DNA of 5,425 bases from Comamonadaceae bacterium (lineage in GTDB: Bacteria > Pseudomonadota > Gammaproteobacteria > Burkholderiales > Burkholderiaceae_C), in the NCBI GenBank assembly GCA_947454695.1, contig CANGMW010000185.1, positions 1 through 5,425 on the forward strand, read 5' to 3'. A program made the translations under genes and the position numbers. Below the pieces are notes generated by a model. The model was not told where the DNA came from. It searched no databases and saw only the letters and a list, made by a program, of their open reading frames with translations. Positions 1 through 5,425 of the stretch are shown one piece after another. How positions within the stretch are numbered: the stretch's first letter is position 1; each line of letters starts with the position of its first letter.

Positions 1-693
1 GACCTGATCTTGCTGGGTGAGCAGCATGACGCGCCCGACCACCACCGTATTGAAGCCGAGTTGGTGCAAGCCTTGGTGGCGCGCCAGACGCTGGCCGCGC
101 TCGTACTGGAGATGGCCGAGCAGGACCGTAGCACGCACGCCCTGCCCGCGCAGGCCAGCGAAGAGGCGGTGCGCCAGGCGCTGCACTGGAACGCCGCCCA
201 ATGGCCATGGCGCGACTACGCACCGGCCATCATGGCGGCGGTGCACGCCGGTGTGCCGGTGCTGGGCAGCAACCTGAGCCTGAACGTCATGAAAGCCGCC
301 ATGGGCAACCGGGTGTTTGACGGCTTGCTCAGCGGCCCGGCGCTCAAAGCCCAGCAGCAACGCATCCGGATCGGCCATTGCGGCTTGCTGCCCGAGTCGC
401 AAATCACGCCCATGACCCGCGTGCAAATCGCCCGCGACCAAGCGATGGCACAAACCCTCACCCGCGCGGCCCGGCCCGGTCAAACCGTGGTGCTGCTGGC
501 CGGGCGCGGCCATGTGGACCGCGCGCTGGGGGTGCCCCAACACCTGGCCGACACGCTGCAACTACGCGCCATCGCCATGCAAGCCACCGGGGACGACGAC
601 ATCCCCGGCGCGGCCTTTGACGCGGTGTGGCCCGCCCTGCCCGCGCCCGACATTGACCATTGCGCCACCCTGCGCGAGCGCCGGCGGGGTTGA
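1..693 (+). CDS. ChaN-family haem-binding lipoprotein-like protein, 5' end missing
   Basis: The frame is open from base 1 and ends at TGA 691-693, leaving 230 visible codons of a gene whose start lies outside the window. Near the visible start is GEQH (visible residues 6-9), the signature of the ChaN/TraB/Tiki-like superfamily. It is followed by LVLEM with a conserved acidic residue (E37), a WPWRDYAP block and GVPVLGSN, a Gly-His segment with the family's ARDQAMA stretch, and a C-terminal GRGHVD block (H171). This order matches ChaN proteins, known as iron-regulated, outer-membrane-associated haem-binding lipoproteins. The N-terminal signal peptide and lipobox cannot be seen because they would lie before base 1, so export is inferred. 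Roughly 40-70 residues are probably missing. The gene ends 41 bases before purU on the same strand, so read-through is possible. The family call is fairly sure; the haem role is by homology only. Confidence 0.85.
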   Translation, partial: DLILLGEQHDAPDHHRIEAELVQALVARQTLAALVLEMAEQDRSTHALPAQASEEAVRQALHWNAAQWPWRDYAPAIMAAVHAGVPVLGSNLSLNVMKAAMGNRVFDGLLSGPALKAQQQRIRIGHCGLLPESQITPMTRVQIARDQAMAQTLTRAARPGQTVVLLAGRGHVDRALGVPQHLADTLQLRAIAMQATGDDDIPGAAFDAVWPALPAPDIDHCATLRERRRG

Positions 694-722
694 GCAATCA
701 GCCAGCCGGTTTTGAAACTTGA

Positions 723-728
723 GACAAT
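723..728 (+). promoter_or_regulatory. Candidate -10 element for purU, close to the ATG
   Basis: The hexamer GACAAT matches four of six positions of TATAAT and ends 6 bases before the purU ATG. A transcript started from it would begin at or next to the start codon. No good -35 hexamer is seen 16-18 bases upstream (the region reads CAGCCAGC). No Shine-Dalgarno run lies at normal spacing before the ATG; only a weak GAG at 721-723 is present. This is a candidate only. purU may instead be read through from the upstream ChaN-like gene. Confidence 0.35.
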
Positions 729-734
729 AGACCC

Positions 735-1583
735 ATGAACCCTGTTTACATCCTCACCCTCTCCTGCCCGGACCGCCTGGGCCTGGTACATGCTGTCTCC
801 GGCTTCTTGCTCGAGCGTGGCGGCAATATCGAAGAAGCCGCGCAGTACAACGACCACGACACCGGTCTGTTTTTCATGCGCGTGCAGTTCTCGTGCCCCG
901 CGCTGAGCTATGCAGAATTGCAAGCCCAGCTCAAGCCGTTTGCCGAAGGCCTGCAGATGAATTGCCAGTTGCACGAGGCCACGCAGCTGATGCCTACCGT
1001 CATCATGGTGAGCAAAGAAGGCCACTGTCTGAACGACTTGCTGTTTCGCTGCAAGATCGGCCTCTTGCCGCTGGACGTGCGCGCCATCGTCTCCAACCAC
1101 CGCGAGTTCTACCAACTGGCGGCCAGCTACAACATCCCCTTCCACCACATCCCGGTGACGGCGGCCACCAAGGCGCAGGCCGAGGCCAAGCAGTTTGAAA
1201 TCATTCAAGCCGAAGGTGCGGAGCTCGTGGTGCTGGCGCGCTACATGCAAGTGTTGTCAGACGATTTGTGCCGCAAGCTCTCGGGCAAGGCCATCAACAT
1301 CCACCACAGCTTTTTGCCCAGCTTCAAAGGCGCCAAGCCCTACTACCAGGCGCATGACCGCGGCGTGAAGCTCATCGGCGCCACCGCCCACTATGTGACC
1401 GCCGATCTGGACGAAGGCCCGATCATCGAACAAGACGTGGCCCGCGTGGACCACAGCAAAACCGTGGAAGACCTCACGGCCATCGGCCGCGACACCGAAA
1501 GCCAGGTGCTGGCCCGCGCCGTGAAATGGCACAGCGAACGCCGCGTGCTGGTGAACGGGCACAAGACGGTGATTTTTAAGTAA
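735..1583 (+). CDS. purU: Formyltetrahydrofolate deformylase (PurU)
   Basis: A cytoplasmic enzyme that hydrolyses 10-formyl-THF to formate and THF. In E. coli it supplies formate to PurT for purine synthesis and balances the THF and one-carbon pools, activated by methionine and inhibited by glycine. The 282 residues match the usual length (about 280). Residues 5-80 form an N-terminal ACT domain, opening with a CPDRLGLVHAVSGFL block. Residues 87-265 form the formyltransferase/hydrolase domain. Catalytic residues by comparison with PurN are N188 and H190 in NIHHSFLPSFKGA, H219 in GATAHYVT, and D226 in DLDEGPI. The HHSFLPSF and KPYYQAHDRGVK blocks are typical of PurU rather than PurN. The ATG is supported by the ACT domain beginning at residue 5, although no strong ribosome binding site precedes it. 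The gene ends at TAA 1581-1583, followed by a hairpin terminator. It converges with the aminotransferase gene. Nothing in it looks broken. Confidence 0.96.
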   Translation: MNPVYILTLSCPDRLGLVHAVSGFLLERGGNIEEAAQYNDHDTGLFFMRVQFSCPALSYAELQAQLKPFAEGLQMNCQLHEATQLMPTVIMVSKEGHCLNDLLFRCKIGLLPLDVRAIVSNHREFYQLAASYNIPFHHIPVTAATKAQAEAKQFEIIQAEGAELVVLARYMQVLSDDLCRKLSGKAINIHHSFLPSFKGAKPYYQAHDRGVKLIGATAHYVTADLDEGPIIEQDVARVDHSKTVEDLTAIGRDTESQVLARAVKWHSERRVLVNGHKTVIFK

Positions 1584-1602
1584 GCCAGCGCTGCAATAAG
1601 AC

Positions 1603-1634
1603 GAAAGCCCCGAGTCTCACGACCCGGGGCTTTT
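1603..1634. terminator. Rho-independent terminator, probably bidirectional, between purU and the aminotransferase gene
   Basis: Bases 1604-1612 (AAAGCCCCG) pair with 1625-1633 (CGGGGCTTT). After one A/C mismatch (1613/1624), GTC 1614-1616 pairs with GAC 1621-1623 around the four-base loop TCAC. The outer G1603/T1634 can add a G-U pair. On the + strand the stem runs into TTTTGTATTT, a good tail for purU. On the - strand the tail is shorter (CTTTCGTC), so termination of the aminotransferase gene is plausible but weaker. The hairpin starts 19 bases after the purU stop and lies 22 bases beyond the stop of the opposing gene. Confidence 0.9.
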
Positions 1635-1656
1635 GTATTTGAAGCGCTTGCTTCGA

Positions 1657-2811
1657 TCAGGCCGGCTGGGCAGCCTTTTCTTTGATGTCCAGCTTGTCCA
1701 GTGCGGCGGCGAGTTGATCGACGCTGCGCTTGGGGTTGTGCAGTTTGTCCAGACCGAACAAGCCGATGCGGAAGGTGCTGAAGTCGGCCGGCTCGTCGCA
1801 CTGCAGCGGCACGCCGGCGGCGGTTTGCAGACCCATGGACAGGAATTTTTTGCTGTTCTGGATCTCGGGGTCAGTGGTGTAGCTCACCACCACGCCGGGG
1901 GCCTTGAAGCCTTCGGCGGCCACGCTGACAAAGCCGCGTGACTCAAGCAGTGCACGCACTTGGTCACCCAGGGCGATTTGCTCTTGACGCACTTTCTCAA
2001 AGCCGTAATCACGTGTCTCGCGCATCACCTGGTCCAGCCGAACCAGAGCGTCGGTGGGCATGGTGGTGTGGTACATGTGGGCGCCGTTTTCATAGGTTTC
2101 CATGATCTGTAGCCATTTTTTCAGGTCGGCCGCGAAGCTGGAACTGCTGGTGGCGTCAATCGCCTGGCGGGCACGTTCGCTGAGCATGACCATGGCACAG
2201 GCGGGCGAGCCGCTCCAGCCTTTTTGCGGGGCGCTGATCAAGAGGTCCACGCCGGTGGCTTCCATGTCCACCCACATGCAGCCCGAGGCGATGCAGTCCA
2301 ACACAAACAGACCGCCGACTTCGTGCACGGCGTCGGTCACCTTGCGGATGTAGTCGTCGGGCAGGATCATGCCGGCGGAGGTTTCCACGTGGGGGGCGAA
2401 CACCACGGCCGGCTTTTGGGCCTTGATGGTGGCGACCACTTCGTCGACCGGGCAGGGAATCCAAGCGGCTTGCGAGCCGGAGCCGACACGGCGGGCTTTG
2501 AGCACGGTGGTCTCAGACGGGATGTTGCCCATGTCAAAAATTTGGGTCCAGCGGTAGCTGAACCAGCCATTGCGCAGGACCAGCACTTTTTTGCCGGTGG
2601 CGAACTGACGCGCCACGGATTCCATGCCGAAGGTACCGCTGCCGGGCACCAGAGCGGTGGATTTGGCGTGGTAGACCTCTTTGAGGATGCTGGAGATGTC
2701 CTTCATCACGTTTTGGAAACGCTTGGACATGTGGTTGAGCGCACGGTCGGTGTAAACGACTGAGAACTCCAAGAGTCCATCGGGATCGATATTGGGCAAA
2801 AGACCTGGCAT
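1657..2811 (-). CDS. Class V PLP-dependent aminotransferase, alanine/serine--glyoxylate type
   Basis: A fold-type I aminotransferase of 384 residues that probably transfers an amino group to glyoxylate or pyruvate (alanine--glyoxylate or serine--pyruvate type); the exact substrate is unknown. Features in order: the cofactor-phosphate loop GSGTFGME (57-64); HVETSAG (141-147), matching the family's HxETS/T segment; LDCIAS with D172, expected to contact the pyridine nitrogen; APQKGWSG with K197 as the PLP Schiff-base lysine; MYHTTMPT (246-253), resembling the MYHHTIP segment of human AGT; and FRIGLFG with R348, which lines up with the AGT carboxylate-binding arginine. I chose the ATG at 2809-2811 because GGAGAG lies just upstream and the family-like sequence starts here. 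An in-frame ATG 26 codons earlier adds an unrelated Cys/Arg/His-rich stretch. psd ends 113 bases upstream on the same strand, so joint transcription is possible. I see no convincing promoter in that gap. Confidence 0.88.
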   Translation of the reverse strand: MPGLLPNIDPDGLLEFSVVYTDRALNHMSKRFQNVMKDISSILKEVYHAKSTALVPGSGTFGMESVARQFATGKKVLVLRNGWFSYRWTQIFDMGNIPSETTVLKARRVGSGSQAAWIPCPVDEVVATIKAQKPAVVFAPHVETSAGMILPDDYIRKVTDAVHEVGGLFVLDCIASGCMWVDMEATGVDLLISAPQKGWSGSPACAMVMLSERARQAIDATSSSSFAADLKKWLQIMETYENGAHMYHTTMPTDALVRLDQVMRETRDYGFEKVRQEQIALGDQVRALLESRGFVSVAAEGFKAPGVVVSYTTDPEIQNSKKFLSMGLQTAAGVPLQCDEPADFSTFRIGLFGLDKLHNPKRSVDQLAAALDKLDIKEKAAQPA

Positions 2812-2815
2812 GGTG

Positions 2816-2821
2816 CTCTCC
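2816..2821 (-). promoter_or_regulatory. Ribosome binding site fixing the aminotransferase start
   Basis: On the - strand this reads GGAGAG, followed by CACC and then ATG. It is the best Shine-Dalgarno match in the window. It favours the start at 2811 over the longer in-frame option beginning at 2889. Confidence 0.75.
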
Positions 2822-2924
2822 GGAAAGTGGTGTCTTAAAAGGGTAATGAGCTTAGCACGCCCACCCGCAAAACACTTGCAAGGGCTCACAGACCCCTAGG
2901 CGATATGGTGGCTTCTTAAACGGC

Positions 2925-3773
2925 TTAGCCCTGAGCCTGCCCCATGGCCTGCCCCAGGCGCACCGCGCCGCCAGCCTGCCAGTCGGGGTTGAAGCGGATG
3001 GTGTCTTTGGGCCAGAGCAGCACTACGGTGGAGCCGAGCAGAAAACGTCCCATTTCGGCGCCCTGCGTCAGCCGGATGTCTTGCTGGGCATAGTCCCACT
3101 GGCGCACTTGGGCGGTGCGGGGCGGGTTGACCTGCCCGTGCCAGACGGTGGCCATGCTGCCCACCACGGTGGCGCCAACCAGCACCTGAACAAAGGGGCC
3201 GTGGGGCGTGTCGAACTGGCAGATCACCCGTTCATTGCGGGCAAACAGCCCCGGCACGCCGCGAGCGGTGACGGGGTTGACGGAGAACAAGTCGCCCGGC
3301 ACATAGGTCATGCGCACCAGGCGCCCCTCTAAGGGCATGTGGATGCGGTGGTAGTCGCGCGGGCTCAAGTAGATGGTGGCAAAGCTGCCGTTCTCGAACC
3401 GCTGGGCCAGTGCCGCGTCGCCGGCCAGCAAGGCGGTGGTGCTGTAATGGTGGCCCTTGGCCTGAAAAATCTGGTCGCGCTCAATCGCACCGAGCTGGCT
3501 GATGGCGCCGTCCACCGGGCAGACAAAGTCGGCCTGCGCCAGGGGGCGGGCGCCGGGCTTCAAGGCGCGGGTGAAGAAATCGTTGAAGGTGGCAAACTGC
3601 GCCGGGTCCGACACCAAGGCCTCGTCCATGGCCACCTGGTACTTGCGGATGAAGCGGCGGATGATGCGGGTGGTGATCCAGCCCCAGCGGTGGGAGGCCA
3701 CGAAACCGCCAAACACGGTGAGTGCCCGCTTGGGGTAGAGGTACTGCGGTAGCACGGCAAGACGATCTGACAC
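2925..3773 (-). CDS. psd: Phosphatidylserine decarboxylase proenzyme
   Basis: A membrane-associated enzyme that decarboxylates phosphatidylserine to phosphatidylethanolamine, the last step of PE synthesis. It is made as a proenzyme that cleaves itself into a large beta chain and a small alpha chain carrying an N-terminal pyruvoyl group. The 282 residues show FNDFFTR (63-69), VDGAISQLG with D88, YLSPRDYHRIHMP with H145, PGDLFSVN (159-166), LFARNERVI (176-184), VLVGATVVGS, and the cleavage site LGST (246-249). Cleavage is expected between G247 and S248. D88, H145 and S248 correspond to the E. coli triad D90/H147/S254, so the protein should be active. Translation must start at the GTG 3771-3773: an in-frame TAG lies three codons upstream, the next Met is residue 49, and residues 9-18 align with the known N-terminus. 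AGG sits 9 bases before the GTG. The C-terminus stops soon after the alpha-chain core, without the long tail seen in E. coli. Confidence 0.96.
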   Translation of the reverse strand: MSDRLAVLPQYLYPKRALTVFGGFVASHRWGWITTRIIRRFIRKYQVAMDEALVSDPAQFATFNDFFTRALKPGARPLAQADFVCPVDGAISQLGAIERDQIFQAKGHHYSTTALLAGDAALAQRFENGSFATIYLSPRDYHRIHMPLEGRLVRMTYVPGDLFSVNPVTARGVPGLFARNERVICQFDTPHGPFVQVLVGATVVGSMATVWHGQVNPPRTAQVRQWDYAQQDIRLTQGAEMGRFLLGSTVVLLWPKDTIRFNPDWQAGGAVRLGQAMGQAQG

Positions 3774-3805
3774 GGGAGGCTACCTGTGGTTGTAGTGAAC
3801 AAAAA

Positions 3806-3811
3806 ATTATA
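3806..3811 (-). promoter_or_regulatory. Candidate -10 element for psd
   Basis: Read on the - strand this is a perfect TATAAT followed by a T run (TTTTTTG). Transcription would start near 3799, giving a leader of about 26 bases that contains the AGGT ribosome binding site at 3785-3782 before the GTG start. No recognisable -35 lies 16-18 bases upstream (TCATGT at 17), so an activator or a degenerate -35 would be needed. Confidence 0.55.
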
Positions 3812-3842
3812 GCGAGGCCTGCCCGCCCACATGACGCAGGAC

Positions 3843-3848
3843 TAGAAT
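3843..3848 (+). promoter_or_regulatory. Candidate -10 element for glcD, close to the ATG
   Basis: TAGAAT matches five of six positions of TATAAT and ends 8 bases before the glcD ATG. A transcript from it would start within about two bases of the ATG and be essentially leaderless. This fits the absence of any purine-rich ribosome binding site in ATCATTTGCC. The -35 position is poor (TGCCCG at 17-base spacing). The element lies about 32 bases from the psd -10 on the other strand, so the two promoters may influence each other. Confidence 0.45.
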
Positions 3849-3856
3849 CATTTGCC

Positions 3857-5359
3857 ATGAACGCCCCCACGCCCGCATCCGAACTGAGTGCGCTTGAGCG
3901 CACGCAGCGCCAGTCGCAGATTGTGCAAGCCTTGCTGGCCGTGTTGCCACCGCACGCTTTGCTGTGGCACAGCGAGGACACCACCCCCTATGAGTGCGAT
4001 GGCCTCACCGCCTACCGCCAGCGCCCGCTGGCCGTGGCCCTGCCCGAGACCGAAGCCCAAGTGCAAGCCGTACTCAAGGCCTGCCACGCGCTGGGCGCGC
4101 CGGTAGTGGCCCGTGGCGCGGGCACCGGTTTGTCGGGCGGCGCCATGCCCCACCCGCTGGGCGTGACGCTGAGCCTGGCGCGCTTTAACCAGATCAAAAG
4201 CATTGACGTGACCAGCCGCACGGCGGTGGTGCAAGCCGGCGTGCGCAACCTGGCCATCAGCGAGGCCGCAGCGCCTTACGGTTTGTATTACGCGCCGGAC
4301 CCCTCCAGCCAGATTGCCTGCACGATCGGCGGCAATGTGGCTGAGAACTCGGGCGGCGTGCATTGCCTCAAATACGGCCTGACCGTGCACAACGTGCTCA
4401 AGGTGCGCGGCTTCACCATTGAGGGCGAACTGGTGGAATTCGGCAGCGAGGCCCTGGACGCCCCGGGCTACGACCTGCTCAGCGTGCTGATTGGCTCCGA
4501 GGGCATGCTGGCCGTGACGGTGGAGGTGACGGTGCGCCTGATTCCCAAGCCGCAACTGGCGCGCTGCATCATGGCGAGTTTTGACGACATGCGCAAAGCC
4601 GGCGACGCGGTGGCGGCGGTGATTGCCGCCGGCATCATCCCGGCCGGGCTGGAGATGATGGACAAGCCCATGACCATTGCGGTGGAAGCCTTTGTGCATG
4701 CCGGCTACGACCTCAACGCCGCGGCGATTTTGCTGTGCGAAAGCGACGGCACCCCCGAAGAGGTGGAAGAAGAAATCGGCCGCATGAGCGAGGTGCTGCG
4801 CCAGGCCGGCGCGACCGCCATCGCGGTGAGCCGCGACGAGGCCGAGCGCCTGCGCTACTGGAGCGGGCGCAAAAACGCTTTCCCCGCCAGCGGGCGGCTC
4901 GCGCCTGACTACATGTGCATGGACTCCACCATCCCGCGCAAACGCCTGGCCGACATCCTGGCCGCGATTGCGCAGATGGAAGAGAAATACCAATTGCGTT
5001 GCCTCAATGTGTTCCATGCCGGCGACGGCAACCTGCACCCGCTGATTTTGTTTGATGCCAACGACCCCGACCAGCTACACCGCTGCGAGTTGTTTGGCGC
5101 CGATATTCTGGAAACCAGCGTGGCCATGGGGGGCACGGTGACCGGCGAGCACGGCGTGGGCGTGGAAAAACTCAACTCCATGTGTGTTCAGTTTTCACCC
5201 GCAGAAAACGCGCAGATGCTGGGCTTGAAGCGCGCCTTTGATCCCAAGAGCCTGCTCAACCCGGGCAAGGTCATCCCCACCCACAACCGCTGCGCCGAGT
5301 ACGGCAAGATGCTGGTGCGCAGCGGGCAAATCTCGCACCCCGATCTGCCCCGGTTCTGA
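3857..5359 (+). CDS. glcD: Glycolate oxidase subunit GlcD, FAD-binding
   Basis: The FAD-carrying catalytic subunit of the GlcDEF glycolate oxidase (glycolate dehydrogenase), which oxidises glycolate to glyoxylate and passes electrons to the respiratory chain. The 500 residues match E. coli GlcD (499) along the whole length as I recall it. PYECDGL (44-50) precedes the FAD PCMH domain (about 55-235), with VVARGAGTGLSGGAMP (83-98), YYAPDPSSQIACTIGGN (144-160), NSGGVHCLKYGLTVHN (164-179) and GSEGMLAVT (213-221). The C-terminal oxidase domain has GLEMMD (264-269), a GRKNAFPA block (337-344), VFHAGDGNLHPLI (385-397), GTVTGEHGVG (426-435) and LLNPGKVIPT (466-475). HRCAE near the C-terminus is also shared with GlcD, which favours glycolate oxidase over D-lactate dehydrogenase. 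The ATG at 3857 was chosen because alignable sequence begins here; a 45-codon in-frame extension would run into psd and its promoter. The partner subunits GlcE and GlcF are not visible. Confidence 0.93.
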   Translation: MNAPTPASELSALERTQRQSQIVQALLAVLPPHALLWHSEDTTPYECDGLTAYRQRPLAVALPETEAQVQAVLKACHALGAPVVARGAGTGLSGGAMPHPLGVTLSLARFNQIKSIDVTSRTAVVQAGVRNLAISEAAAPYGLYYAPDPSSQIACTIGGNVAENSGGVHCLKYGLTVHNVLKVRGFTIEGELVEFGSEALDAPGYDLLSVLIGSEGMLAVTVEVTVRLIPKPQLARCIMASFDDMRKAGDAVAAVIAAGIIPAGLEMMDKPMTIAVEAFVHAGYDLNAAAILLCESDGTPEEVEEEIGRMSEVLRQAGATAIAVSRDEAERLRYWSGRKNAFPASGRLAPDYMCMDSTIPRKRLADILAAIAQMEEKYQLRCLNVFHAGDGNLHPLILFDANDPDQLHRCELFGADILETSVAMGGTVTGEHGVGVEKLNSMCVQFSPAENAQMLGLKRAFDPKSLLNPGKVIPTHNRCAEYGKMLVRSGQISHPDLPRF

Positions 5360-5368
5360 CGCGCGCGC

Positions 5369-5425
5369 ATGTCGAGCACGCCGCCCACAACGAGCAGCGC
5401 CGGGGCTGAGGCCCCTGCCCCCATC
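5369..5425 (+). CDS. Start of an unidentified downstream gene, cut by the window edge
   Basis: An ATG nine bases after the glcD stop opens a frame that stays open for 19 codons to the window end. The visible peptide is MSSTPPTTSSAGAEAPAPI, rich in Ser, Thr, Pro and Ala and probably disordered. The spacing and strand suggest co-transcription with glcD. glcE is the commonest gene in this position in glc operons, but this N-terminus does not show a recognisable GlcE start. No Shine-Dalgarno sequence is seen in GCGCGCGC before the ATG. It could equally be a different gene, or the true start may lie outside the window. Confidence 0.35.
   Translation, partial: MSSTPPTTSSAGAEAPAPI

Noticed and set aside
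480..1250. A 256-codon open frame on the - strand across the end of the ChaN-like gene and purU
   Set aside because: It crosses two clear genes and the intergenic gap and shows no family motif; it is a composition artefact.
2224..2763. A 179-codon + strand frame opposite the aminotransferase gene
   Set aside because: Gly/His/Val/Asp-rich sequence typical of antisense shadows; the - strand gene has catalytic motifs throughout.
2812..2889. A 26-codon N-terminal extension of the aminotransferase
   Set aside because: The extension is not family-like, and a good GGAGAG ribosome binding site lies immediately before the later ATG at 2811.
2812..2924. A promoter for the aminotransferase in the gap after psd (TTGCAA on the - strand at about 2882-2877)
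   Set aside because: No acceptable -10 hexamer lies 16-18 bases downstream (TGCTAA is a poor match), so I cannot support a promoter here over co-transcription with psd.
3722..3856. A 45-codon N-terminal extension of GlcD
   Set aside because: It would overlap the psd coding region and both promoter elements, and the family length of about 500 is met from the ATG at 3857.
3848..5038. A long open frame of 396 codons on the - strand opposite glcD
   Set aside because: It mirrors glcD, is very rich in His, Ala, Gly and Arg with no recognisable domain, and is explained by GC-rich codon bias in the complementary frame.
5402..5415. A GGGGC-TGAG-GCCCC hairpin after glcD, considered as a terminator
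   Set aside because: The stem is only five pairs, no T run follows, and it lies inside the open frame that begins at 5369.

Overview
This window looks like an ordinary chromosomal housekeeping region of a GC-rich betaproteobacterium, most likely a Comamonadaceae-type member of the Burkholderiales. That placement is inferred from strong G/C third-position bias, protein similarity recalled from memory, and AT-rich -10-like hexamers lying directly in front of start codons. I see no mobile element, tRNA or rRNA gene, CRISPR array or phage gene. All coding sequence has uniform composition, and no intergenic gap exceeds about 115 bases.

Layout, left to right: (1) the 3' part of a ChaN-family (haem-binding lipoprotein-like) gene on the + strand, cut by the left edge; (2) purU, formyltetrahydrofolate deformylase, + strand; (3) a near-perfect hairpin terminator in the convergent gap; (4) a class V PLP-dependent aminotransferase of the alanine/serine--glyoxylate type, - strand; (5) psd, phosphatidylserine decarboxylase proenzyme, - strand, upstream of the aminotransferase and possibly co-transcribed with it; (6) an 83-base divergent promoter region; (7) glcD, the FAD-binding subunit of glycolate oxidase, + strand; (8) the first 19 codons of a possible further + strand gene, cut by the right edge.

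Three of the genes can be joined into one metabolic route. GlcD (with GlcE and GlcF, not seen here) would oxidise glycolate to glyoxylate. The aminotransferase could convert glyoxylate to glycine. PurU controls the 10-formyl-THF/THF balance linked to glycine and one-carbon metabolism. psd (membrane phosphatidylethanolamine synthesis) and the ChaN-like gene do not fit this route. The co-location may be coincidental. I did not find a convincing novel system. The points most worth checking are the aminotransferase substrate, the possible leaderless starts of purU and glcD, and the identity of the gene after glcD.
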